Positions 55,801 through 63,307 of a stretch of 64,000 nt of DNA are shown one piece after another. Position numbers and translations under genes: made by a program. The notes beneath the pieces were generated by a model. The model worked only from the letters and a program-made list of their open reading frames with translations, searched no databases and had not been told where the DNA came from. Numbering within the stretch: position 1 is the stretch's first letter; each line of letters opens with the position of its first letter. The DNA comes from Arion vulgaris (taxonomy: Eukaryota > Mollusca > Gastropoda > Stylommatophora > Arionidae): NCBI GenBank assembly GCA_020796225.1, contig CM036756.1:41659398-41723397 (forward strand), in the 5' to 3' direction.

Positions 55801-58800
55801 CGTGCGCTGTTAGAGATATTGCAAAGGAGATCAGAGCACATATGGACTTGTCCATACAAGAAAGATATTCCAAACTGAAACTGGTTCTATTAGATAAGTA
55901 CTAGACTGCATTGATGTTTTTTCCTGTAATAATTAATACTATTTAATTTTGCCCTCTGATCTCAGCATACAGAAATAATTCAAGCTGTGTTTGAGACTTA
56001 CATCAGAGTCATTAAACTGGCTGCAGACTCTACACTTCTGCCTGCTGTTCTTGAAGGATTGGCTAAGTAAGTTTTTATCAAATCTTAAGATGAACTTGTT
56101 GATTGATGTTTTTGACGGACTGGCTAAATAAGGTTGTCACTAGTTGGCAAACGGGACAGATATTCCAATTCTATTCTGTATTCTATATCAAATATGCAGA
56201 CCTCAAAATTTAACAGTTAGTAAATGATAATGTTGTATGCAGTGATGATCTGTCCGGTGTGAAGTAAAATCAAAATAGGACTCCTCTGCTAAGGTGAGAG
56301 GCATGATCATTGCTAAGCAGAATAGAGCCTACATAACAATAATCTCTTATATAAGAATGGAGTTTGAAGCTGCTACTGCAACCCTGAATTGGCTATCTGA
56401 AACCCAGTTAATCAGAGCGGACCTGTTTCCCTGTCAGTGTTTTTGAAAATACGAGCCAGATGGTTGCAGCATAAGTGGAGGACATTCATAGAAATCTCAG
56501 CTCTTTTGGAACTTCTATGGACCTACTGTCATGGTCATGCTGGGGTTTGTGGCAATGAACAAGCCGATGTTCTGTCATTGATGGTATCTGTGAAAGGCAC
56601 ATTGAGTATGGAGATATACTGAAGTCACCTGCTGGAGGAGGATATTGCAATAGAGGAGTAAGTGTTGATGAGAAGGAAGAAATTTTGAATAAAGCGTGTG
56701 GTAAGTAGGGAGGGCTGCGAAAGAGGACATTTAAATTATGTGTAACCAGCATGTAACAGAATCAATCAGCACACATACCCTTCCCTATCTACTGAGGAAG
56801 ACTGATTGCCTGTAGTGCAATGACGTCAGTTCTTAAACACCGAACATAATATTTTGCAATCTTAAATATAACAATGCACTCTATTGTAAATTTCAATATA
56901 CTAGAATGATCTTACAATCTGATTGTGAATAACATTGTCTTTATTTCCATTGTAAACGTTAGATTTGCACATCTGATCAATGTGGAGTACTTTGACAGTC
57001 TGTTTGCAGCATTCAACAGTTTAATTGAGTCTGGGGTGAGTTTTGTGAAAGTTAATTATATATATATTTCCTTGCAGTCGCTTTGATTATGTTGAAATGG
57101 GAACCAGAACAGTGGGTGTAATCGTTTCTCTCTATATATATATATTGTATATGAATTTAGGCTTAGTAATTGCGCTATTATGGCACCACTTACTGGTTTT
57201 TGCGTGAAGGTTTGCTTTACTTATCACCAGTGTCCCTTGCCATTCAGGAGAGATAAATTGATGTACAATATCAAATGAAGAGCTTTTGAAACAAACAAAC
57301 TGTACTTTATTTGAGACCATCAGTAAAAGAGAAAGATGGAGGTGGGCTAGGCATGTATATCGTATGCTAGTAGGGCTATTGGCTAGGACAGATCTCTGAT
57401 GTACAGTGCATGGGAAAAGACGGGCTGGGTGTCCTAAGGAAACATTGAGAACTGTGGAAAGATAACATAGGAAACAATTAGTAGAACGGCGGCAGAACAA
57501 CAACAATCTAAATCCTTTGTGGAATCATAATGGGTCAACCTGGACACCAAAAGAATCGACAACAAATAAAGAAATTTGGCTGAACAGATGGGCCATTGGA
57601 GACATGGGAAGAGATGTTTACAGACATATGGCCAGCCCTAACCTTAATGACAACATCCACCACCTTACAAGAAGAGATCAGAGCACCATTTTTAGACTTG
57701 GAACTCAACACATAACACTTAATAATCACTTGAACAGAATTCAACCACAACACACTCCAGAGTGCCAGCTGTGTGTACATCATCATGAAACTGTTCACCA
57801 CCACCTTTTCAGGTGTCAAGCACTAGATGACATCAGGAAAACCCTCCTTCCTCCAAGGCCAGATAAATGGAACACATTATACGGAACAAAAGTACAGCTT
57901 ACAAACACATGCAGATACCACTACATAGCATTGGGCCAAAGGTCAAGAGCTCTAGCGCAACTGGATCATTAAAGAAGATGAAGACACCAAAAGGATAAAT
58001 ATGTGTATAAAGATTCCATGTCTATCACCTGCTCAGCAGAGCAGAAATTAATTTAAACATTTAATTTGTTATTGACTGTTGGACATATTATTTATTCTGT
58101 ACGTTTTTATACTTTGTGATAAAAATATGTGCAGCCATACACTTAAGTTATATATATATATATATATTTCTATTTTGTGATTGCAGCTGTTGTCGCACAG
58201 AGAGATGCTTCATTGTATGCAAACTGCCTTCACCATTCTCTCCGGTCAAGGTTCGGTGATCAATATTGACCCTGCCAACTTTTATAAGCATTTCTACAAC
58301 ACACTTCCATCAGTCCATGCTGGTATGCATTAACTTTATCTCTTCCCGTAGATTTCATAAAGTTCTTCAATCACTTCTAGTTTTCTAGTCAAGGATAAAT
58401 ATACATTTAATTTGATTAATGATATGACCATCATCATTGCACTTCAGTAACTAACCATGTGTTCTCCGATCTCTTTCTTACATGGGAAAATCTCAGTGGC
58501 AATGCACAAACTCTAGCACAGACGAGGGTCCTCGATGTAATTTAAAAGACAGTGCAAATATTTCGTCTGAATTTTATTTTGCAAAATTCTTCTAATGAAT
58601 TTTGTCCTGGCAGCGGCCTTTAAGCCTGCTCTGATTTTGAACTGCCTAGGGTTCTTTTATGTGCCCAATTTGAACACGGGACCTACATTTTATCATCCAT
58701 CTCCAATAGGACTACGAAATCTATCTTACCTACACTGAGATCGGGTATCTCTGGAAAAATATCCTGATGACTCCACGGGGAAGCAAACAGGTTACCATTG

Positions 58801-61800
58801 GAACGAGAGACAAGTACCTAACCTCTATGCCACAGAGACCACAATAACATAAGATAATTCATACTTTATATTGAAATATGCATTGTGGTCCAATGTGTGT
58901 CCAAGTCTGGTCTGGTGTAGTATAAATTTTTACATGTGGAGAGACACAGAACTACACATTATTTATCAAAATCATAATGTTCACAAATAAGTCTAGTTCT
59001 ATAAATCTACATTTCAAATACTGCAATTTTAAAACATCTTTAATGAATCTTAAGTAGTCATTCAAAACAAATCACAAGTACATTCTGTATATTTACTGCA
59101 TATTTTTTATTCATTAATGAAAACTCAAATTGTAAGTACAGAAGGTGACGCGACCTGTGTTTTTTGTAATCATTGTAACAATATTTGGACATACTAATGG
59201 CATGTATCATTTTTTTGTCCAGGCTCCTCTTCTGAGACGGCTCCCGTTGTTCTGGAATGTCTAGATTCAATGATTAACAAAAGGAGAAGACAGGTATGTG
59301 TTAAGAGTCAGTAATTCAGAAATGAATAATTGCAATATATGCCATAAAATCAGATGGTTGATGCCTGACGTAATAATCCTTGAAATGGGAAAGCTTACAA
59401 CTTAACACCATTTTATCATTATTTATTAGCGAAATATTTTGTATATATTTCAGCTTTCACAACAGAGGATCCTTGCATTCATCAAACGGCTGTGTACTTT
59501 GTGTCTCCAACAAACGTCTGAGACTGCAGCAGCATTTCTTGCATGTGTTCGTCGCTTTATACATGTGAGTACAATGTTTTTGTTGATGCTAGGCAGTAAT
59601 AGATCATACATGACTAGTTTGTATAAAATATATTTGATGATCTCATACAATGTTAAAATCCCATAGCCATTTTATTGGGAGGAAAACACACAGCAACTGA
59701 ACCTTACCATTTATGTTGTAAAAGGCAGTTGAGAACGGTTACACATGAAACTATCAGTTGTATTCATGCATAACAATTTGTGCATACGCACAGGATTCAA
59801 AGAAAATCCCTCGTGGAGCTATTGGGATATTTTCCAGAGATCCCTGATCTCAATGTAGGTGAGCAGGGAAAATTGAACAGAGCAGGCTGGAAAGCCGCTG
59901 TCTGGGCATAATTCATTAGAAAAAATTGAAATAAAATTCCTACAAAATATCTTCACCATCTACACAATTACACAGGGACCCTCACCAGTGCTACGGAGTT
60001 TGTGCACTGCAGCTGAGATATTCCTGTGTAAGAAAGAGATGGGAGAACACATGGCTACTAACTGAAGTGCAATGATGATGGTCCTATTAATCAATCATTC
60101 AATCAAAGAAAATGAACAGCAGTGCCATGCACATATTGGGATTGAAATTGATAGTACAGAGGAAACCTTCTCACTGGTATACCTGGTTAGAAAGACAGCA
60201 GACATTAACAAATGCAGGCAGCAGTTTACCATGAGGAAGTGAAAGCACAGATAAAAATGGCTTACAAATGGACGAGAGATCACTTGGGTCAACAAAAAGA
60301 TGATACCTACTACCAATTCAATACTATCATCTTCTGACTATGTACTAGATACAATAGGCTGAGGTACCATTTGTTTAACAAGTACAAGATAGGCCCTATT
60401 GACATATGCACATATTACACCAGCAAGTTGACAGAGACATCCTGCAAGAGTGTCCAACGTACAAGAAACAGAATACATACTTGCCCGACCCCCATACCAG
60501 CTCACGGCCAGCTATATGTAGATGTACAAAGACTCCAATTGACCACTAACTACTTTATACATGATGTGATATCTGAAAACGTTGGAAGCAGAAGTGAAAA
60601 TGAATGTTTATCTCATATTATGAATACAATTTCTCTACGTTCAAAGTACTACTTTCAAACTTAAAATATATCAAGTGCATAGTTGAGAGCTTGTTTTATA
60701 GACACATCAGCAAGACAAGGTCATTACATGTTCCAACCTAAAGTGTATACTCTATTTTTTTCTTAATCTTTCAACTCCCAATGGAGCACAGGTTTTCAAC
60801 AAACTTCTTCCAGCTCTTCCTTTCTCTTGCCATCCCTTCCAATTCTTTCCATGTTTTACCTATCCTTTTATCAGCCTCCATCTCTCTTCTCCAGGTATGT
60901 CTAGGCCTTCCCTAGTAGTAGTCCTCTTTCCCTGTGGGCTCCAAAACAGTGCCTGTCTTGCAATGCTTCTGGTCGGTCTTCTCAATGTGTGTCCTACCCA
61001 TCGCCAGCATCTAATTATTTTTTTGTTTGGTATATATGTGATCCTAGTTCTTGTTTCATTATATTTTATGTGATTTGTTGACTATGTGGCATTCTATTTT
61101 CAGACATACAAATTCTGTGATATCCTGTTTGATGCTGATGTTCGAGGTAATGGTGAGTACCTACCATTCCTGGAAGATCCTGAACACTGCTGTGCTAACA
61201 GTAGCTCACTGTGGGAACTTCAACTACTTAAGGTAATGCTAGCTAGTTTCTCATTCATGTCATGATTCTCTTGTGTTTTATTTTACTCATCATCAAATAG
61301 CTTGTCCTAAGCAGAGTTTTGCCACCCTAACAGTCCTTCAGAATTTCTCTCTCTCATAGGACAGTTGTCCCGCCTCTGCAGACTTCATGCTCAAATCAAG
61401 TTAATCCTGAATCCATCTTCTCCGTGGTCTTTTTCTTTGCTGGGATGCCTCCTTCCATAATGGTCTTCTCCAACCCTTCATGTCTTTATATGTCCAAAAT
61501 ATTTCAATTTTCTAATATTTATTTGTAGTATAAGATTTATTTTATGTTTTATTTTACTACTGTTTGTATTTATCAATTTATCTTTCTTTGCCACTTGTAT
61601 ATCTTTTTACAATTTCCGAATAATGATTTATAAATAATACTTTAATAAAACTTTAGCTTCTGTAAAAAGTAATTAATTTGTGTGCTGAATTTTCTTCATC
61701 TGTTGTGTTCATTTCATTGACTGGTTTTGCTTCTGATGTTATTCTATACATATATATAAGACACAGAGAAAGCTTATCATCAATATAAGAAAGAGGCAGC

Positions 61801-63122
61801 CATCGTTTTTCGGGCATGTGATGAGGTGGGGAGGTTTAGAACACATTGTGACAACCGGTAAAATCGAGGGTAGACGAGACAGAGGAAGACAGAAAGGAGA
61901 GAAAATTTTGGATAGCCTGACTTCATGGCACGTTAGAGTGTCACCATCTGAGTTGATTGCAAACACAAAAGACAGAGATTTTTGGAGATCCATGATCATC
62001 TACGCCAGCCGGCACGGCACCTAATAATGATGTATTAAACATACAGAAATAGAAATAACATACACTCAGTAAACAACAAATACTATAAGAACACTGGGAT
62101 ATACATAGGATACTGAGTCAAGGAAACAAGAAACACAAACACTTGAACATACATAGGATAGGAAATGGAGGCAGCAACTAGGGAAACATTGTGGGCAGAA
62201 TGCTGGAATGTACATAGTATAGGGAATGGAGGCAGGAACTAGGGGAACATTGTGGGCAGAATGCTGGGACGCACATAAGAAACTGAATTGGCGAAACCGC
62301 CTGTTTGTTGCCTGGGCTTGAAAGGGAACCAAAGATTAGTAACACTGTGACCTACAAGGTATATCATACGAGGTGACTAAGGTGGGGGCCTAGGGAAGCT
62401 ACCCAAGTAAATAAAAAGCGTCACAGAAATCGGATATACAGACGTATAACTGGTACACTGTACAATCGTTCTTAGGCTCAGATCACATACAAATCACAAA
62501 GAGTTGATTAACAAGTGGTCGATATGAAGCGTTCGAAGTAGAATTGGTAAAGCTTTGTGAACAGAACACTGAAACACATAGAATAGTGAATGGAGACAGC
62601 AACTAGAGGAACAATGTGTGCAGAACACAGGACATTGAAACTGAGTCTAGGACACAAGGAAAACACTGTTGACTTACAGCTGAGAATTCAACAACAGAAA
62701 TCGCCGAGTGGTTGCGGGCCCAAATTTGGGGTGTAAAGAATAGAACCACTGTTACCTGCCATGCATGTCGAAGAGGCGACTAAGGAGGTTTGGCTGAAAT
62801 CGGATGCATGTGTCCTAAGCGTGTAGAAGTCTATGCGTTTAGGGGCCTACCAAACCAATGTGCAACGTATACACGTTCTTGGCAAAGATCAAACGTATCA
62901 CAAAGAATGATTAAAATTGGTCAAGAACGAACGCAAAGAAGAACAAAAGAAATATGTTGTAATTACTATTTGAATCTCTTAGAATCACATCAAAGCATAA
63001 GTAACATGTTATTTACTCTTTCAGTTACATTATTGCCCAGTTGTGCAGTTGTATACAAAACACCTTATTAGGCTGGCACCACTCAGCGGAGAACATCAAC
63101 TACCACAGGACTTTTCCAGAAA
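34805..63122 (+). CDS. NOC3L: NOC3L nucleolar complex protein 3 (19 exons in window, 3' end outside)
   Basis: NOC3 pairs with NOC2 to move pre-60S particles out of the nucleolus, and in yeast also takes part in replication licensing (family knowledge). Exons: 34805-34813 (inferred start), 38185-38489, 40450-40634, 42703-42929, 44852-45010, 46315-46408, 47414-47490, 49140-49259, 50096-50167, 51339-51395, 53170-53287, 54140-54220, 55966-56066, 56963-57035, 58187-58322, 59223-59293, 59454-59564, 61104-61232, 63025-63122. Seen features are a lysine-rich N-terminus like a nucleolar signal, an acidic run, the NOC3p region (about residues 195-290, with [20 protein letters not shown]), a charged linker, and the CBF/Mak21 region (about 530-740, with [19 protein letters not shown] and [17 protein letters not shown]). 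About 60-80 C-terminal residues are missing downstream. Two junction or frame problems are listed separately. The human protein is 800 aa; about 741 are visible here. Confidence 0.93.
35085..36120 (+). mobile_element. LINE reverse transcriptase to C-terminus remnant
   Basis: Broken frames in order are LIFADDAAL (RT catalytic box, about 35225-35250), [36 protein letters not shown] and [12 protein letters not shown]. This is the standard order of one LINE family (FADDxAL ... RILxIxWxDKIxNxEVL ... LLxGELxxGKRxxGRP). Several stops show it is inactive. It fills part of NOC3L intron 1; 34814-35084 shows nothing. Confidence 0.85.
36150..36330 (+). mobile_element. SINE family A, 5'-truncated copy
   Basis: It begins within the core (GACATGTTGTAAGAGGCAGG) and runs to GTTGATATGGAGCGTTCAAA plus GAAGAAG. 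Confidence 0.8.
36314..37140 (-). mobile_element. possible LINE RNase H remnant
   Basis: The minus-strand frame contains [20 protein letters not shown], comparable to the W(I/V)PGHxGIxGNExAD motif of LINE RNase H. The degeneracy makes this moderate at best. 37141-37439 shows nothing. Confidence 0.45.
37440..37685 (-). mobile_element. SINE family J copy, uninterrupted
   Basis: The reverse complement reads AGCGGTAGTGAGCTTGATCA, CTGGTTCAAACTTCG (B-box like), CAATGGCAAACAACTGAATG and ends GATATGCCACAATTTTC. It shows what the J copy at 3460-3885 looked like before family A inserted. Confidence 0.8.
37840..38135 (+). mobile_element. repeat family Q copy
   Basis: It shares CATGTAGGACAGGCATATCC, AAAATCTGGAGTTATACTGT and GGCACTCAGAGCTGA with 27190-27430. 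It ends about 50 bp before the NOC3L exon at 38185. Confidence 0.65.
38540..39032 (+). mobile_element. SINE family M copy with internal duplication
   Basis: It has the box-A-like TCTGGCGTAGAGGTTAGGTG at the start and the body GATAAAACATAGGTCCCACT. Near the 3' end a ~116-bp segment with GTTGCTGAGATCTTCCTGTG occurs twice (about 38828 and 38944). It ends CAATGATGATGGTCCAATCA. Confidence 0.8.
39158..39220 (-). mobile_element. SINE family B fragment
   Basis: CCCATTTGGCTCAATCACTC and CTGCAGAAATGACACACC match the distal body of B in reverse. Confidence 0.5.
39445..39705 (-). mobile_element. possible LINE tail remnant
   Basis: The minus frame has EHMLQSF-like and [18 protein letters not shown] segments, weakly like the PEHxLQxC...LW region of the LINE tails above. 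39706-40130 shows nothing. Confidence 0.4.
40139..40270 (-). mobile_element. SINE family A, partial inverted copy next to (TA)n
   Basis: Only the 5' half of family A (reverse) remains: CATCAGTCGCTTCTTACGAC to GGCCCTGGTACCACACAGG. It abuts a (TA)n microsatellite at 40139-40155. Confidence 0.8.
40635..41660. other. NOC3L intron stretch, nothing recognised
   Basis: An open frame at 40946-41227 has no recognised similarity and sits inside the intron. I see no repeat family or RNA gene here. Confidence 0.4.
41665..41840 (+). mobile_element. SINE family A, 3'-truncated copy
   Basis: It has GCCTGTGTGGTGCCGGGCCC to TACTTATAGGCGCATAACTG, then stops short of the GGTCGATATGG end. Confidence 0.8.
42236..42587. 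mobile_element. hAT-type non-autonomous DNA transposon (MITE)
   Basis: A 352-bp element with ends CAGCGGCTCCAAAACTTTG and (reverse complement of the right end) CAGCGTTTTCCAAACTGGGG. It is flanked by the perfect 8-bp duplication TTCTAGAT (42228-42235, 42588-42595). Ends of the form CAGNGGTTCxCAAACTTT plus 8-bp duplications are typical of hAT elements. Near the left end GCGACCCCAAAAG is also hAT-like. Confidence 0.87.
43015..43650 (+). mobile_element. LINE remnants
   Basis: At 43030-43150 a frame reads [20 protein letters not shown], resembling the AT..AQDRxxWR end of a LINE. At 43490-43640, [18 protein letters not shown] and RRMLWI-like pieces resemble the post-RT 'LLYGxExWTMxxxxxxxLxAxEMxFLRRML' segment. 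Order and lesions suggest two different insertions. Confidence 0.6.
44008..44160 (+). repeat. interspersed repeat shared with 16680-16835
   Basis: GAACTCTTAGTGGACCTGGA, ACAAGCCATTTGTTTTTAAG and AAAAGGCGTCCAACCCAG. It ends directly at the start of family F. Confidence 0.6.
44157..44570 (+). mobile_element. repeat family F copy
   Basis: Starts CATCATCATCAAATAG and shares CCTAAGCAGA, CAGTCCT, GTCCCGCCTCTGCAG, TCTCCGTGG and TATGTCCAAAATAT with 61285-61515. Confidence 0.7.
44852..45010 (+). CDS. NOC3L: NOC3L NOC3p-domain exon with disturbed frame
   Basis: Both splice sites are good and lengths fit phase 0 to phase 0 (159 nt). Read in phase 0 the exon meets TGA at 44861-44863. The family-like residues E-K-L-K-E-L-S are instead in frame +2 (44854-44874), and the frame returns to phase 0 at 44876 with [18 protein letters not shown]. 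This looks like one base missing near the A5 run and one extra base at about 44875, cancelling each other. Assembly error, a real lesion or undetected splicing are all possible. Confidence 0.85.
45073..45141. repeat. perfect 19-bp hairpin in a NOC3L intron
   Basis: Arms TAACTAAGAAAATACAGCA (45073-45091) and its exact complement TGCTGTATTTTCTTAGTTA (45123-45141) enclose a 31-nt loop. It has no matching copy that I can see. The rest of 45142-45795 shows nothing. Confidence 0.9.
45800..45950 (-). mobile_element. SINE family B fragment, inverted
   Basis: AGAGAGTATTGCACAAACTT and AGTTCCAGCAAGTCTTATGG correspond to the B body in reverse. Confidence 0.55.
45995..46235 (+). mobile_element. SINE family I copy
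   Basis: CTGGCAGAATGGATTAGAGC (box A like), then GGAAAACCTGTGTTAAATCC and CATGTGGCCATTAAATTCCT. It ends about 80 bp before the NOC3L exon at 46315. Confidence 0.8.
46545..46965 (+). mobile_element. SINE family M, full-length reference copy
   Basis: tRNA-like head: box A TGTGGCGTATAGGTTAGATG and box B CAGGTTCGCTCCC. The ~400-bp body has GATAAAACGTAGGTCC and ATTCCTGCAAAAATGTCTTC. It ends AGTGCAGTGATGATGG followed by ATCAATC repeats. Confidence 0.88.
47060..47345 (+). mobile_element. repeat family L copy
   Basis: GAATTGGGGTCAGCTAGTCT, CACAAGCCAACCCCATGCCA and ACTACCGTGGCTCTGGCTCG match 33395-33815. The end is GTTGGTGTAGAATGAAGAAG. Confidence 0.65.
47626..47735 (-). mobile_element. SINE family A, 3' fragment, inverted
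   Basis: CTTCTTCGAATGCTCCATAT to GTACCAGTTATGCGCC is the reverse of the family A 3' end. The 5' half is missing. Confidence 0.8.
48013..48585. repeat. 62-bp tandem array built from a SINE D segment, split by a MITE
   Basis: The unit starts GAAAGTTTTCACACACAAAT and ends ATTATGTCTGA. Copies start at 48013, 48075, 48137, 48199 and 48261, an exact 62-bp period. The fifth is interrupted at 48281 and finishes after 48541. On the minus strand the unit resembles the SINE D body (CTGACTGAT.TTTG...GAA). Confidence 0.93.
48282..48539. mobile_element. mariner-type MITE inserted at TA inside the tandem array
   Basis: A 258-bp element with a perfect 15-bp terminal inverted repeat CAGGGTGTTCAAGAT. It is flanked by TA on both sides (48280-48281, 48540-48541). 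The intact neighbouring units carry a single TA at that spot (ACAAATATCAGTC), so the pre-insertion site is visible next door. No transposase is encoded. 48590-49139 shows nothing else. Confidence 0.93.
49430..49600 (+). mobile_element. repeat family Q, weak copy
   Basis: AGCCAAGCAATAGATTTCTC and CTACGACACGTAGGACAAAG resemble the family Q ...CATGTAGGACAGGC block. Match is loose. Confidence 0.4.
49605..49795 (+). mobile_element. repeat family H copy
   Basis: GAAGCATAGGTCTGCAACCA, CCAGGTGTTCCTGGTCTTCC and TGTGGGTTCCATTGGAGAGC; related to 52862-53095 and 60760-61015. Confidence 0.65.
50233..50455 (-). mobile_element. SINE family A, degenerate inverted copy
   Basis: CGAACACTTCATATTGACCA to CCTCAGTCGCCTCTTACGAT, the reverse of family A, then lost after GCCTTGTAG. 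A weak family Q-like stretch lies at 50640-50800. Confidence 0.8.
51085..51240 (-). mobile_element. SINE family D copy, inverted
   Basis: The reverse complement has CGCCATGAATTCAGGCATAG, TTTTTGCATGAAGGCTTGCT and ATGCGAGCC. It lies about 100 bp upstream of the NOC3L exon at 51339. Confidence 0.75.
51842..52462. mobile_element. satellite-bearing insertion with 22-bp target duplication
   Basis: The direct repeat AACTGCATTAAGATCAAGGA TC stands at 51820-51841 and 52463-52484. The insert starts with 2.6 copies of a 34-bp unit (GATATCGACTAGTGTATACT...), has a ~230-bp unique middle, and ends with about 13 copies of a 22-bp unit (GATAACTGACTTAGAATAAG TA). No ORF and no terminal inverted repeat. The long duplication suggests target-primed or staggered-break integration. 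Confidence 0.85.
52168..52462. repeat. 22-bp tandem repeat array
   Basis: About 13 copies of GATAACTGACTTAGAATAAG plus TG/TA, with variants AAATAGATAGCTGA and AGGGGATAACTGA, at an exact 22-bp spacing. It forms the right end of the insertion above. Confidence 0.95.
52660..52800. repeat. mixed direct and inverted repeat
   Basis: TATCAAGTTATCTTA(C/G)TTGC and AACTTGATAAATTATAAAG recur two to three times. TTATCAAGTT and AACTTGATAA are complementary, so several overlapping hairpins are possible. Origin unknown. Confidence 0.7.
52862..53095 (+). mobile_element. repeat family H copy
   Basis: TTTTAACTCCCAACGGAGCA, CAGGTCTTCAACAAACTTC and CTGCGGGTTCCAAAACAGTG; nearly the same as 60760-61015. Confidence 0.75.
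53540..53811 (+). mobile_element. SINE family A copy with small internal duplication
   Basis: GCCCATGTGGTACCGGGCCC to GGTCGATATGGAGTGTTCGA. The near-perfect 11-bp duplication GTAA(T/C)ATAGTC is at 53529-53539 and 53812-53822. It carries an extra ~15 bp (ACGTTATCGAAATCAA) in the middle. Confidence 0.9.
54140..54220 (+). CDS. NOC3L: NOC3L coiled-coil exon with ambiguous acceptor
   Basis: The obvious acceptor (TCTCCATAG) starts the exon at 54140 and reads [14 protein letters not shown] in phase 0, aligning with the charged helix of NOC3L. The preceding exon ends in phase 1 at 53287 (CAAG|GTAATT). Joined that way the frame runs into a TAA. An alternative AG at 54154-54155 restores phase but drops six residues and has a poor polypyrimidine tract. 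I favour the exon as coding, with the junction unresolved. Confidence 0.75.
54221..55175. other. NOC3L intron stretch, little recognised
   Basis: A minus-strand frame at 54550-54600 ([13 protein letters not shown]) is faintly like a LINE tail (W.xLAxDRxxWR). Otherwise I see no feature. Confidence 0.35.
55180..55720 (+). mobile_element. LINE post-RT to RNase H start remnant
   Basis: Ordered broken frames read [51 protein letters not shown] and EVIYMDV. They match the LINE order 'IERxQxEAMRxILGCTRDT... RxKLAQxRAYLKV... GKSWMGxAxDTI... VIYTDGS'. A 22-bp triplication lies inside it. Confidence 0.72.
55235..55303. repeat. 22-bp tandem triplication
   Basis: Three head-to-tail copies of ACTAGGGATACACCCTGTGT TT inside the LINE remnant, at the position of its conserved GCTRDT motif. 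Confidence 0.92.
56236..56725 (+). mobile_element. LINE RNase H remnant
   Basis: Frames give [24 protein letters not shown] and [20 protein letters not shown], the αA helix and the His/Glu/Asp motif of LINE RNase H (YCPGHAGVxGNExADxLA). In the parent protein this follows directly after the VIYTDGS point where the segment at 55180-55720 stops. Confidence 0.8.
56745..56850 (-). mobile_element. SINE family N fragment, inverted
   Basis: CAATCAGCACACATACCCTT and TGCAATGACGTCAGTTCTTA match family N. Confidence 0.5.
57160..57255 (+). mobile_element. SINE family D copy
   Basis: TATGAATTTAGGCTTAGTAA, TTTGCGTGAAGGTTTGCTTT and CCAGTGTCCCTTGCCATTCA. Just upstream is a (TA)n run at 57133-57146. Confidence 0.7.
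57275..57475 (+). mobile_element. LINE tail remnant
   Basis: [20 protein letters not shown], then [17 protein letters not shown], the 'KRRWRWxGHVxRM...GKRRxGRPKxTxRR' motif. Same family as 2430-2730. Confidence 0.8.
57500..57990 (+). mobile_element. LINE C-terminal fragment with open frame
   Basis: A 151-codon open frame: [79 protein letters not shown]. The CxxC-H-C zinc knuckle and its spacing are those of LINE ORF2 C-termini. No RT is attached; it begins abruptly at about 57510. The open frame suggests a fairly recent copy. Confidence 0.85.
58150..58168. repeat. (TA)n microsatellite
   Basis: About nine TA units immediately upstream of the acceptor of the NOC3L exon at 58187. Similar runs lie at 10820, 40139, 57057, 57133 and 61745. 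Confidence 0.9.
58430..58850 (-). mobile_element. SINE family M copy, inverted
   Basis: Starts ACCATCATCATTGCACTTCA (tail), contains GGACCTACATTTTATCATCC, and ends ACCTCTATGCCACAGAGACC (box A in reverse). 58860-59222 shows nothing further. Confidence 0.85.
59809..60092 (+). mobile_element. SINE family M, head- and centre-deleted copy
   Basis: TCGTGGAGCTATTGGGATAT, GAACAGAGCAGGCTGGAAAG, CTGCAGCTGAGATATTCCTG and CTGAAGTGCAATGATGATGG. The tRNA-like head and part of the centre are missing. 60110-60755 shows nothing. Confidence 0.75.
60760..61015 (+). mobile_element. repeat family H copy
   Basis: CTTTCAACTCCCAATGGAGC, AGGTTTTCAACAAACTTCTT and TGTGGGCTCCAAAACAGTGC; sister of 52862-53095. It ends about 90 bp before the NOC3L exon at 61104. 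Confidence 0.75.
61285..61515 (+). mobile_element. repeat family F copy
   Basis: CATCATCAAATAGCTTGTCC, GTTTTGCCACCCTAACAGTC, TTGTCCCGCCTCTGCAG and TTATATGTCCAAAATATTTC. 61516-61744 shows nothing. Confidence 0.7.
61760..62030 (+). mobile_element. LINE C-terminal fragment with open frame
   Basis: A 68-codon frame contains [38 protein letters not shown] and [20 protein letters not shown]. This is the LINE tail '[27 protein letters not shown]...DRxxWRxMI..xxxxGT', ending in HGT-stop at 62024. Related broken copies are at 34195-34600 and 24365-24632. Confidence 0.85.
62090..62660. repeat. ~63-bp degenerate minisatellite interrupted by SINE A
   Basis: Units contain GGAATGGAGGCAGGAACTAG, GGGAACATTGTGGGCAGAAT and GGGAC/ATATACATAG. 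Three to four copies lie at 62090-62291, and at least one more at 62548-62640 after the SINE. Confidence 0.85.
62292..62540 (+). mobile_element. SINE family A copy inside the minisatellite
   Basis: CGAAACCGCCTGTTTGTTGC to GTCGATATGAAGCGTTCGAA, flanked by the 7-bp duplication GAATTGG (62285-62291, 62541-62547). Confidence 0.88.
62702..62942 (+). mobile_element. SINE family C copy
   Basis: CCGAGTGGTTGCGGGCCCAA to GTCAAGAACGAACGCAAAG, ending in GAAGAA. The flanks AACAGAAAT / AAAAGAAAT may be an imperfect duplication. It lies about 80 bp before the NOC3L exon at 63025. Confidence 0.9.
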
Positions 63123-63307
63123 GTAAGTTGATAGAAATATAGTTCATATATCATGTACGTAACATTGTACATATCTGCTCAAGGGTAATGATGGGTCAGT
63201 AATGTGCTATATCCTTATTGGTCAGAGACCCATTCCTTTTCTTTGGGTATAGTTACGACTGTGGTCACTAGTTCAATCATCCCCTCCATGTGCTTCATAA
63301 ATTGGCA

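Noticed and set aside
60371..60664. 97-codon ORF in a NOC3L intron
   Set aside because: No recognised similarity, no phase-compatible splice sites; left unannotated.
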